Positions 1 through 6,144 of a stretch of 6,144 bases of DNA are shown here, in pieces. Below the pieces are notes generated by a model. It saw only the letters and a list, made by a program, of their open reading frames with translations, made no database searches and was not told the origin of the DNA. Both the position numbers and the translations under genes were made by a program. Source of the stretch: AP-15 sp045802495 (lineage in GTDB: Bacteria; Pseudomonadota; Alphaproteobacteria; ATCC43930; CGMCC-115725); the NCBI GenBank assembly GCA_045802495.1, contig JBJMQW010000520.1, positions 1-6,144 on the forward strand. Direction: 5' to 3'. How positions within the stretch are numbered: the stretch's first letter is position 1; every line of letters starts with the position of its first letter.

Positions 1-784
1 AGCGGTGGCGGCAATCCCCTGCCTGCCGCTGCGCGACACGATCAAACGCGCCGAAGCCGGCATGATCCGAGAGACCGTCGACCGTTCTCCGCTGTGGCGG
101 GCGCAGACACCGCAAGGCTTCCACTTCAATGCGATCCTTGCCGCCCATCGTGCGGCGGCCGGGCGCGATCTAACCGACGATGCTGCGGTCGCGGAGGCCG
201 TCGGCCTCGCGCCGCTGATCGTCGAAGGTGCGGAGGACAATCTCAAGGTCACGACGCCGGCCGATCTCGCCGCCGCCGAGCGGCTGCTTGCCGCCCGGCA
301 GGGCGATATCCGGGTTGGGCAAGGCCTCGATGTCCACCCTTTCGTCCCCGGCGATCATTTGTGGGTCTGCGGGGTGAGGATACCGCACGGCATGGGTCTC
401 GCCGGGCACTCGGATGCGGATGTCGGGCTGCACGCCTTGACGGATGCCGTGCTCGGAGCGATCGGGGCGGGTGACATTGGCATGCATTTTCCGCCGACCG
501 ACCCGCGCTGGCGCGGTGCTGCGTCCGACCAGTTCCTGCGCCATGCGGTCGATCTGGTTCGCGCGCGGGCCGGCGCTATTAGCGCGGTCGATGTCACAAT
601 CGTATGCGAGCGGCCGAGGATCGGCCCGCATCGAGCCGCGATGGTCGAGCGCGTTGCCGCCATTCTCGGCATCTCACCCGGTCGCGTCAGCGTCAAAGCG
701 ACGACGACCGAGCAGCTCGGCTTTACCGGCCGAGGCGAAGGCATAGCCGCGCAGGCCGTTGCCACCGTGCGGCTCCCCCTCTGA
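1..784 (+). CDS. ispDF: Bifunctional IspD/IspF (MEP pathway), 5'-truncated
   Basis: Fused enzyme of the non-mevalonate isoprenoid pathway. The IspD part is the 2-C-methyl-D-erythritol 4-phosphate cytidylyltransferase and the IspF part is the 2-C-methyl-D-erythritol 2,4-cyclodiphosphate synthase; both are cytosolic. The frame is already open at base 2, and the GTG at 5-7 is internal, because the residues before and after it continue the IspD pattern (AIPCLPLRDTIKR). Counting from that GTG, residues 1-98 are the IspD C-terminus, with LWRAQTPQGF (30-39) and DNLKVTTPADL (78-88). IspF spans about 102-259, with the metal ligands D109 and H111 in GLDVHPF and H143 in GLHALTD, the HSDAD loop (135-139), KATTTE (231-236) and the terminal GFTGRGEGIA (239-248). 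IspF is full length; roughly the first 120 or more IspD residues lie upstream of the window. Fusion of the two enzymes is common in alphaproteobacteria. pgpA follows with no gap. Confidence 0.96.
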   Translation, partial: AVAAIPCLPLRDTIKRAEAGMIRETVDRSPLWRAQTPQGFHFNAILAAHRAAAGRDLTDDAAVAEAVGLAPLIVEGAEDNLKVTTPADLAAAERLLAARQGDIRVGQGLDVHPFVPGDHLWVCGVRIPHGMGLAGHSDADVGLHALTDAVLGAIGAGDIGMHFPPTDPRWRGAASDQFLRHAVDLVRARAGAISAVDVTIVCERPRIGPHRAAMVERVAAILGISPGRVSVKATTTEQLGFTGRGEGIAAQAVATVRLPL

Positions 785-1284
785 CCCCAATTGCAGGACG
801 CCATCGCCTCGGCCTGTCGCCATGGCACCCGGCCGCCATTCTCGCCACCTGGTTTGGCGTCGGCTTGCTGCCGGTCATGCCGGGAACCTGGGGCTCTCTT
901 GCGGCGCTGCCCTGCGCGTGGTTGATCAGCGGTCTGTGGGGCACTCTCGGGCTGGGGATCGCCATCGCGATCATCCTGGCTGTCGGCCGGTGGGCGGCAG
1001 GAACCGTCGCCAAGGCCAGCCCTGTCGCCGATCCCGCCGCAATCGTGATCGACGAGGTTGCCGGGCAGTGGCTGGCGCTGTTGCCGGCGCCCCTCGCCCC
1101 CCTCCCCTACGCCGCCGGTTTTGTTATCTTCCGGATATTCGACATCTGGAAACCCTGGCCGGTCAGCTGGGTTGACCGCAATGTCACGGGCGGTCTTGGC
1201 ATCATGCTAGACGATCTATTGGCAGCGGTTTACGCTCTATTGGTGTTGATGGTGATCAGCGGCGTGTTCGGTGTTCGGGGCTGA
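781..1284 (+). CDS. pgpA: Phosphatidylglycerophosphatase A (start codon uncertain)
   Basis: Membrane phosphatase that converts phosphatidylglycerophosphate to phosphatidylglycerol. Counting from 781, family motifs are PGTWGS (34-39), IDEVAGQW (90-97, the acidic active-site region), FRIFDIWKP (117-125) and GGLGIMLDD (137-145). Hydrophobic stretches lie around 40-78, 98-120 and 146-163. From 781 the protein has 167 residues, the usual family length. The start is a problem: no in-frame ATG, GTG or TTG lies between the ATG at 604 and the TTG at 865, and 865 is already inside the conserved GLLP segment. A CTG at 781 overlaps the ispDF stop and would give the expected N-terminus, but no Shine-Dalgarno sequence precedes it. 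CTG 814 (AGGA at 795-798) and ATT 790 are other options. The ATG at 604 would add 59 residues that look like out-of-frame ispF (Arg-rich, no PgpA similarity). Family assignment is firm; the start is not. Confidence 0.88.
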   Translation: MTPIAGRHRLGLSPWHPAAILATWFGVGLLPVMPGTWGSLAALPCAWLISGLWGTLGLGIAIAIILAVGRWAAGTVAKASPVADPAAIVIDEVAGQWLALLPAPLAPLPYAAGFVIFRIFDIWKPWPVSWVDRNVTGGLGIMLDDLLAAVYALLVLMVISGVFGVRG

Positions 1285-1395
1285 AACCCTCTCCCTGGCG
1301 CAATCGGTTCTCGAAGCCTGCCGCGCCCGCCGTTGGCGGATCGCGACCGCCGGATCCTGCACCGGCGGGCTGGTTGCAGCGCGCTGACCGCCTAG
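1271..1395 (+). pseudogene. Remnant of CinA/PncC-type nicotinamide-nucleotide amidase
   Basis: A GTG at 1271 overlaps the end of pgpA by 14 bases and opens a 38-codon frame ending at TGA 1385-1387. Its product matches the beginning of the CinA C-terminal (PncC) family: a helix with LAQSVLEACRARRWRIATA, then GSCTGGLVAA, where the family normally has ESCTGGLVAAALT. Members deamidate nicotinamide mononucleotide. Two lesions are visible. The motif Glu is Gly (codon GGA, 1352-1354), and one base is missing near 1379-1383 (GCGCG where GCGGCG would keep the frame). Allowing for this, the frame reads A-L-T-A and stops at TAG 1393-1395. An intact family member has about 160 residues, so some three quarters of the gene is gone. 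The homology ends at the stop codon of the oppositely oriented kinase gene. No enzyme activity can be expected from this fragment. Family identification rests on a short but characteristic motif. Confidence 0.8.
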
Positions 1396-4300
1396 GCGGC
1401 GCGTGCTCCACGCCTCTCGTGCATCCAGGCAAGAATAGCCGCCGACGTCGAATTCAGGGCTTCGTTGAGTTCTTGGGTCAGTGTTTTGGCCAGCGCATGG
1501 TCGCCGACATCGCATGCTGCTCTCAGTTCCGCCGCGAGCTTGCCGAGCTGTAAAGCGCCAAGATTCGCAGCGGTACCGAGCAGCGTGTGCGCTTCCTGGC
1601 CAATCACATCGAGATTATCGTTGTCGAGGCTCTGGATTTTATTGATGCGCTCCGCGGCGCTCGCGAGAAATACATCGATGAATTCATCCAATTCTTCGCC
1701 CGCCATAACGTCCGCAACCATCTCGAGGCGAGCCAAGTCGAGCGCCGCAAGCGGGCAGCGGTCCGACGCCGCAAGCGCCGCCGTCGAAGGGCGGCGGCCG
1801 ATACCCCCGTCGGCCACGTCATTGAGCCGAGAGAAGAGCTCCAACTCGTCGATCGGCTTTGTTAGGTAGTCGTCCATCTCCGCCGCGAGATATTCCTCCC
1901 TCGCTCCCGCCATTGCATGTGCCGTCAAGGCGATGATCGGGACTGCGTTCTTCGGCGGCGGCAAGGCACGAATGCGCTTTGTTGCCTGCACTCCGTCGAG
2001 GACCGGCATCTGCACATCCATCAGCACGACATCGTACGCGCCGTTGCGCACGGCCTCGACGGCCAACTCGCCATTTTCCGCAACATCGACCACGTGAGCT
2101 GCCCGGCGCAGCAATAGCGTGACGAGCTGCTGGTTTATCTTGTTGTCCTCCGCCAGCAGGATGCGCAGCGGCCGGATTGCCGGTCCGGGGGGTGGGGTCA
2201 ATGACGGCGTCGTTTCAACGCGCTGCTGGCCGCAAAAGCCAAAGAGCTGGGCGAATGCATCGAGCAGCGATTGCTCGCGAACCGGTTTTGTCAGCACCGC
2301 ATCGATGACCCCCGGCGCGCCCTCCGAGAGGCTGTGCCGTCCGGCTGAGGAGGCAATGACGATCTTTGTCTCGGCGAATCCGGGTGTCGCGCGCATTCTC
2401 TGAGCCAGCGCCTCACCGGAGAGGTCGGGCATCATCTGGTCGATAATAACGAGGTCAAATGGCTTGCCCAGATGAAAGGCGCGCTCCAGCTCGGCCATAG
2501 CCGCAAAGCCGTCACCCACCGACACCGCCTCGACCCCGAAGCCTTCGAGCTGACGGGCGAGAATGCGACGGTTCATCTCGACATCGTCGACGATCAGCAC
2601 ATGCAGCCCAGCCAGCTTGCCCGGCAAGCTGCGGCGTTCGACCGTCGGATTCGCCGCCGGCGAGAGCGGGATTTCGAACCAGAAGCGGCTGCCGGAGCCG
2701 ACCGCACTGTCAACGCCGATTTCTCCACCCATAAGCTCGACCAGCTCTCGGCAGATCGCCAAGCCAAGCCCAGTACCGCCAAAACGTCGGGTGATCGAGC
2801 TGTCTGCCTGGCTGAACTTTTTGAACAAGTTGTCGCGCACCTCCTCCGACGTCCCGATCCCGGTATCGGCGACCTCAAAGCGCAGCCGGCTGGCCTCCTC
2901 GCCGCAGCCGGGGCACGACGTCACCTCTACCGCGACGCCGCCGCGCTCGGTGAATTTGATTGCATTGCCGACAAGGTTCAGAAGAACCTGCCGCAGACGC
3001 GTCGGGTCGCCGCGAAAGCCTCCTCTGACTGCCTGATCGATAAACACGCCGAGCTCGATGCCCTTCTCATGCGCCTTGGGGGCCAGTAGACCCACCGCCC
3101 CTTCGACCATGTCGACCAGATCGAAATCCATGGTTTCGAGATCGACCTTGCCGAACTCGAGCTTCGAAATGTCGAGGATGTCGTTGATAAGGGCGAGCAA
3201 GGCCTCGGCGCTTTCGCGCACCGCAATCGCGCACTCGCGCTGCTCGGCGGTCAACTCGGTCTGCAGGAGCAGGCCGTTCATCCCGATCACACCGTTCATC
3301 GGGGTGCGGATTTCATGCGACATGTTGGCGAGGAACTCGGACTTGGCGCGGTTCGCGCTTTCGGCCGCCACGCGCGCCTGTTCCGACTGGAGCCGCGCTC
3401 CGGCGACTTGCTCCTCAGCCCCCTTCCGCTCGGTGATGTCGGTGAACGTCGTGACGGCACCGCCGCCGGGCAGGGGGGCGTTGCGGAACTCTACCACCCG
3501 GCCGTTGGGCCGCCGCTGCTCCTCGACTCTCGGCTGATCGAGCGCGCAGCCGGGCCCGGCGATTTTCTCCAAGGTCCCGTCACCCCCGTATTCCCGCCCA
3601 CCGAACTGGGAGGCCAGAACATCGTCGAAGCGCGGATGCGAGGCCATCAGCTCTTCCGAGAGCTCCAGGATCTCCATGGCGCGGCGGTTGCAGAGCGGCA
3701 CAGCACCGTCCGCGTCGATCACCATGATGCCCTGGTCCATGTGCTCCAGCGTGGTTTCCAGCAGCTGGGATTTCTCCGTCACGCGCTGCTCGCTCTTCCG
3801 CAGCGCATCGGCAGCGTCTTGCAGCTCGGCAGTCCTTGCTTCGAGGTTGGCGCGATTTTGGTCCAATTCGCGAAACTGCGCGCCGAGGGCTCGGAACAGA
3901 ACCAGAAATCCGAGCGTCGTGCCTATCGCGCCGATTGCGATGCAGGTCGCTTCCCGGCGCCAGTTCGCTAGCGCGGCCATCTCGGAAACCGACACGTCGA
4001 CGACCACCGGATAGTGGCGCAACGGATGCACCGAAACAAAACGGCTGACGCCGTCGCTATGGCCTGGGGAAAGAAAGGTGCCGCCGCCCTCCGCCAGCCG
4101 GTACCAAGGCGATCCGGACGGCATCTTCTGGCCCACCACCGTTTCCAGATGCGGGTGCTGCGCGACGATCGTGCCGTCTTGCCGAAGAATAGTGACAGAC
4201 CCGCTCTCCTGCAGCGCTATCCCTCTGGAGAAGCTTTCGAGCTCGTCCGTGCGGATTGTCGCAACCACAGCGCCAAGAAAACTCGCCGCCCCGGCCGCTG

Positions 4301-4836
4301 ATCCGGCGGGCGACCGATATGGTCCAGCCGTCGGAATTCGGATCCTTGACCGGAGTTCCCAGGAAACTGGCAGGGTCGTCGCGCAGTCGGAAATATTCGA
4401 TGAAGTCGCTATTTGAGAAATCCGCGTCGGGTGCAGGCCATTGGCGTGAGGTATTGACGAGCTTGCCGTCCGCGCTGATGAGGGCGAGGGCATCTGCTTG
4501 CGGCAGGCTTTTCAGCCGATCGGCGAGAAATCGGTGCCATTTGGCGCCCGACAGCTTTTGCTCGAACCGCTCGGGGTTTCCTATGCCGGAACCGAGAACG
4601 CGATCCTTGCTCTGATCCAGGACCAAGTCGATTGCCCGCAATGTCCGGGACGTCTGCTCCGCGAAGGCGACCCCGAGATTTTGGATTTGCTCCGTAGAGG
4701 TCCTGATCGCGTCGGCCCGCAGATCCCAAATCGTCAAGCAGGCAGCGAGGACTGTCACGCAAATGACCGCCGCGCCGATCAAGTTGAGGCGGCGGTTGGA
4801 TGGAGGTTGCCGCCCCAAGTTCGGAGCAGACTTCAT
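1392..4836 (-). CDS. Hybrid sensor histidine kinase (dCache-PAS-HisKA-HATPase-REC-REC-HPt), interrupted by a frameshift
   Basis: Inner-membrane phosphorelay kinase that would sense a periplasmic ligand and pass phosphate His-Asp-His. Numbering is for the frame-corrected protein (about 1147 residues). TM1 is about 18-40; a dCache/PDC-like extracytoplasmic region is about 41-297; TM2 is 298-317; a charged coiled coil follows (318-360). Next come PAS (361-466, ending TDITERK), HisKA with phospho-acceptor H507 in MSHEIRTPMNG, and HATPase with NLVGNAIKF (N-box), DTGIG (G1) and GGTGLGL (G2). REC1 has the acidic pair in IVDD, D799 and K850. REC2 has AEDN, D940 and K993. HPt has H1083 in AHTLLGTAANLGA. 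The start at 4834-4836 fits the short cytoplasmic leader; the Shine-Dalgarno match is poor. Residues 1-186 lie in one frame and the rest in another, because of one extra base at 4278-4281. All catalytic motifs are intact. No response regulator gene is adjacent, so signal and target are unknown. Confidence 0.9.
4057..4836 (-). pseudogene. Sensor fragment of the hybrid kinase, as actually read
   Basis: This is the reading frame that translation from the kinase start codon follows without correction. It gives 259 residues. The first 186 are genuine kinase sequence: a basic leader, one transmembrane helix (LNLIGAAVICVTVLAACLTI, 18-37) and most of the first half of the dCache-like domain, ending GWTISVARRISGRGGEF. 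The last 73 residues are the wrong frame over the membrane-proximal sensor half, and they end at TAG (complement of 4057-4059). The product would be a membrane-anchored truncated sensor without kinase. The kinase part has its own open frame up to 4493, but its first 71 or so codons above the shift are also out of frame and are not native protein. Confidence 0.7.
4278..4281 (-). other. Frameshift site: one extra base in a TTTT run
   Basis: On the coding strand the sequence reads GGC GAG TTT TCT TGG. Removing one T gives GGC GAG TTT CTT GGC GCT, that is GEFLGAVV, which joins the two halves of the sensor domain smoothly. The upstream frame is protein-like up to the F and the downstream frame is protein-like from the L, so the lesion is located to within a few bases. 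Whether it is a real mutation, an assembly or base-call error, or a site of ribosomal or transcriptional slippage cannot be told from the sequence; a run of four is short for slippage. Confidence 0.8.
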
Positions 4837-4973
4837 GAGGGAGTGCGCCCTGACAGTGCCGGCAGACCCGAATATTACGGCCGAAGCGGGTAGTCGTACT
4901 TGGGGCGAATTTATTCGACTAAGGTTAACAAGGGGTAACGGGCGCAGGCTTCGTTGTCACCTGCCGCGGCGCC
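4837..4973. other. Intergenic region between cupin and kinase genes
   Basis: This 137-base gap contains a locally AT-rich stretch (about 4903-4935) in otherwise GC-rich DNA. It holds a small inverted repeat CGAAT-TT-ATTCG (4906-4917) and the palindrome GTTAAC (4924-4929). This is where a promoter or operator for the kinase gene would be expected, but I could not find a -35/-10 pair with proper spacing on the minus strand. Confidence 0.3.
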
Positions 4974-4982
4974 TCAAGGCGC
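4969..4982 (-). terminator. Short hairpin over the cupin stop codon (weak terminator candidate)
   Basis: The bases GCGCCT and AGGCGC flank the cupin stop codon. In the transcript this can form a five-pair GC stem (GCGCC/GGCGC) with a four-base loop. No U-tract follows, so it is at best a weak or Rho-assisted 3' end and may be chance in GC-rich DNA. Confidence 0.2.
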
Positions 4983-5486
4983 GGGGAAATGGGTGCGCAG
5001 CTCCTGGCCTCCGGCTTTTGCCGGGTCGGCGTCGATCAGGATGAACGCGAACACGGCAGGCGCAGTGCCGTTGTTGACCCAGGCATGCATCGTGCCGCGC
5101 TGCACGACGATGTCGCCCGGCTTCATATGCACGACCTCGCCGCTGTCGAGCTCGAGGTCGCATTCGCCCGACAGCAGCAGGGCATAATCGACAGTCTCGG
5201 TCCGATGCATGAATTTCGGCGCGCCCGGCGTGAATTCGGTGATGCGAATGACGGTGCCCCCGCCGGTGCCGACATAATTGTAGCGTTTGACAAAGCCGGC
5301 ACGCTGCGCCGCCTCGGCCTCATCCGAGGAATTGTCGACCGGCATCTTGTCCGTCGACCAGATCTCGCAACCGGCAATGTGAGGTCGCCCGAGTCGAGGT
5401 ACGGCAGTCATACGTTCGTCGGTCTTGACGACGGCTTTGCCGTTCGCGGCGTGCCCGGTGACGATCCGCCTTACTTCCAGCGCCAT
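4974..5486 (-). CDS. Small cupin-domain protein
   Basis: A 170-residue single-domain cupin with no signal peptide or membrane segment, so probably cytosolic. The first cupin motif is partial: residues 87-107 contain H94 and E97 in MHRTETVDY, followed by LLLSGE. The second motif is clear: GDIVVQRGTMHAWVN (124-138) with H134 and N138. The usual HxH pair is reduced to one His, a pattern I recall from a group of uncharacterised cupins with HRT(D/E)TVDY. Metal binding is therefore plausible but of uncertain type, and function (small-molecule isomerase, dioxygenase or ligand sensor) cannot be assigned. The start at ATG 5484-5486 is supported by a strong GGAGGA five bases upstream (complement of 5492-5497). 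The frame stays open to 5690, but that extension runs into the divergent gene and is not protein-like. The divergent molybdenum hydroxylase gene suggests a shared substrate or regulation. It lies upstream of the kinase gene on the same strand, separated by 137 bases. Confidence 0.87.
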   Translation of the reverse strand: MALEVRRIVTGHAANGKAVVKTDERMTAVPRLGRPHIAGCEIWSTDKMPVDNSSDEAEAAQRAGFVKRYNYVGTGGGTVIRITEFTPGAPKFMHRTETVDYALLLSGECDLELDSGEVVHMKPGDIVVQRGTMHAWVNNGTAPAVFAFILIDADPAKAGGQELRTHFPAP

Positions 5487-5491
5487 GCTGT

Positions 5492-5497
5492 TCCTCC
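5492..5497 (-). promoter_or_regulatory. Ribosome binding site of the cupin gene
   Basis: GGAGGA on the minus strand, five bases before ATG 5486-5484. It fixes the cupin start against the longer open frame that begins at 5690. Confidence 0.85.
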
Positions 5498-5518
5498 GTT
5501 GGTCTTGCATTTGCTGCC

Positions 5519-5532
5519 GCGTCGCGCGACGC
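5519..5532. promoter_or_regulatory. Perfect 14-base palindrome in the divergent intergenic region, candidate operator
   Basis: GCGTCGCGCGACGC reads the same on both strands and lies in the 85-base gap between the divergent cupin and molybdenum hydroxylase genes. A further symmetric TGC/GCA pair lies at 5512-5514 and 5537-5539. Position and symmetry suit a dimeric repressor or activator controlling both genes. CG-rich palindromes arise by chance in such DNA, no regulator gene is in view, and I could not place convincing promoter boxes, so this is only a candidate. Confidence 0.35.
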
Positions 5533-5560
5533 TGATGCATAACAGATCGACCTGACGAAT

Positions 5561-5565
5561 GGAGG
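5561..5565 (+). promoter_or_regulatory. Ribosome binding site of the molybdenum hydroxylase gene
   Basis: GGAGG is followed by a six-base spacer and GTG 5572. It decides a GTG start, since the frame upstream is closed by TGA at 5533-5535 and offers no other ATG, GTG or TTG. Confidence 0.85.
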
Positions 5566-5571
5566 GATGCG

Positions 5572-6144
5572 GTGAACGATATTGCGCCGACGCGGTTCAA
5601 ATGGGTGGGAACTCGGCCGATCCGCCCGGACGGCGTGCCGAAGGTCACCGGGCGTGCGATGTATGGCGCGGATTTCGCGACCGCCGGCACGCTCTACGGC
5701 AAGGTCATCCGCTCGCCGCATGCGCATGCCCGCATCCGCTCGATCGACACCTCAAAGGCCGAGGCCCTGCCCGGCGTCAAGGCGGTGGTGACCTCCAAGG
5801 ACTTTCCCGACCACAAATTCGAATATATCGGTCCGGAGCGGGTGGCGCAGAATTTTTGGCACATGACGCGCAATGTCATGGCGCGCGAAAAGGCGCTCTA
5901 CGAAGGCCATGCCGTCGCGGCGGTCGCCGCCACCTCGGAGGCGCTCGCCAGGCAGGCGCTGTCGCTGATCGAGGTCGACTACGAGATCCTGCCGCACGTG
6001 ATCGACGTCGCCGAGGCGATGAAGCCGGATGCGCCGCTCCTGCATGAGCACATGCTGACCGAAGGCGAGAACCCGCCGCCGACCAGGCCGTCCAACATCG
6101 CCAAGCGCATCGAGTTCAGGAAGGGCGACGCGGCCGCGGGCTTC
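5572..6144 (+). CDS. Xanthine dehydrogenase/CoxL-family molybdopterin-binding subunit, N-terminal part
   Basis: Large catalytic subunit of a molybdenum hydroxylase (xanthine oxidase family). With separate FAD and 2Fe-2S subunits such enzymes oxidise N-heterocycles, aldehydes, CO or aromatic CoA esters. The window shows 191 codons and no stop; family members have roughly 700-800 residues. Visible signatures of the a/b-hammerhead domain are RPDGVPKVTGRAMYGADF (18-35), LYGKVIRSPHAHARIRSID (41-59), LPGVKAVVTSKD (66-77), ALYEGHAVAAVAA (108-120, the E-G-x-V-A-A-V-A-A type motif) and LIEVDYEILPHVID (132-145). The molybdopterin and catalytic Glu regions lie beyond the window, so the substrate class cannot be read. 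The start is GTG 5572, behind a strong GGAGG. No small or medium subunit gene lies upstream; they may follow downstream. No twin-arginine signal is present, which suggests a cytosolic enzyme. The divergent cupin gene may belong to the same locus. Confidence 0.93.
   Translation, partial: MNDIAPTRFKWVGTRPIRPDGVPKVTGRAMYGADFATAGTLYGKVIRSPHAHARIRSIDTSKAEALPGVKAVVTSKDFPDHKFEYIGPERVAQNFWHMTRNVMAREKALYEGHAVAAVAATSEALARQALSLIEVDYEILPHVIDVAEAMKPDAPLLHEHMLTEGENPPPTRPSNIAKRIEFRKGDAAAGF

Noticed and set aside
5..7. GTG at 5 as the start of a 259-residue protein
   Set aside because: It lies inside conserved IspD sequence; the frame is open to the window edge and the N-terminal IspD part is missing, so the gene is truncated.
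170..631. Minus-strand frames across ispDF (170-631, 355-828)
   Set aside because: Shadows of a conserved plus-strand gene in GC-rich DNA.
604..780. N-terminal extension of PgpA from ATG 604
   Set aside because: The 59 added residues are an out-of-frame reading of ispF, rich in Arg and without PgpA similarity. Kept only as a possibility for the start problem.
2472..3089. 205-codon plus-strand frame opposite the kinase gene, and other plus-strand frames between 1465 and 4893
   Set aside because: They are antisense shadows of a well-supported kinase with all motifs on the minus strand; their products show no recognisable domain.
4275..4287. Programmed +1 frameshift in the kinase gene
   Set aside because: No slow codon or stop at the site, no recognised slippery motif or stimulator, and the TTTT run is short; mutation or sequence error is simpler.
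4334..4345. Adjacent GAATTC and GGATCC sites resembling a cloning linker
   Set aside because: On the minus strand they encode conserved sensor-domain sequence (KDPNSDGW) without interruption, so they are natural.
4921..4940. CtrA-type binding site around GTTAAC
   Set aside because: Only a TTAAC half-site is present; no second TTAA lies at the proper spacing.
4989..5555. 188-codon plus-strand frame opposite the cupin gene
   Set aside because: Antisense shadow; the minus strand carries the cupin motifs and the ribosome binding site.
5487..5690. Upstream extension of the cupin frame to ATG 5690
   Set aside because: It overlaps the divergent hydroxylase gene, and a strong GGAGGA marks the ATG at 5486.
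5559..6047. Plus-strand 162-codon frame overlapping the hydroxylase gene
   Set aside because: Wrong frame; the neighbouring frame from GTG 5572 carries clear xanthine dehydrogenase family motifs and stays open to the window end.

Overview
The window looks like chromosomal DNA of a GC-rich alphaproteobacterium, most likely Hyphomicrobiales (Rhizobiales). This is inferred from the fused IspD-IspF enzyme, the PgpA type, a very large dCache/PAS hybrid histidine kinase and the molybdenum hydroxylase family. No RNA gene, IS element, CRISPR array or phage gene was recognised.

Left part (1-1395, plus strand): a tight housekeeping cluster. It starts inside ispDF (MEP isoprenoid pathway), continues into pgpA (phosphatidylglycerol synthesis), and ends with the first ~40 codons of a cinA/pncC-like nicotinamide-nucleotide amidase gene. 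That gene is destroyed: a frameshift and an immediate stop leave only the N-terminal motif, and the homology ends where the next gene begins. pgpA itself has no ordinary start codon at the expected place.

Middle (1392-4836, minus strand): one hybrid sensor histidine kinase. The intact product would be about 1147 residues: TM1, periplasmic dCache-like sensor, TM2, coiled coil, PAS, HisKA, HATPase, two receiver domains and a C-terminal HPt domain. One extra A in the AAAA run at 4278-4281 (TTTT in the gene) splits it into a sensor reading frame and a kinase reading frame, so it is either a fresh pseudogene or a sequence error. No partner response regulator lies nearby.

Right part (4974-6144): a small cupin gene (minus strand) faces away from the first 191 codons of a xanthine dehydrogenase/CoxL-type molybdopterin-binding subunit (plus strand), which runs off the window. 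Both have strong Shine-Dalgarno sequences. The 85-base gap between them holds a perfect 14-base palindrome that could be a shared operator. They look like a small metabolic locus for oxidation of an unknown heterocyclic or aldehyde substrate.

I did not find a convincing new biological system. The points most worth a second look are the broken cinA, the frameshifted kinase, the missing pgpA start codon and the palindrome in the divergent promoter region.
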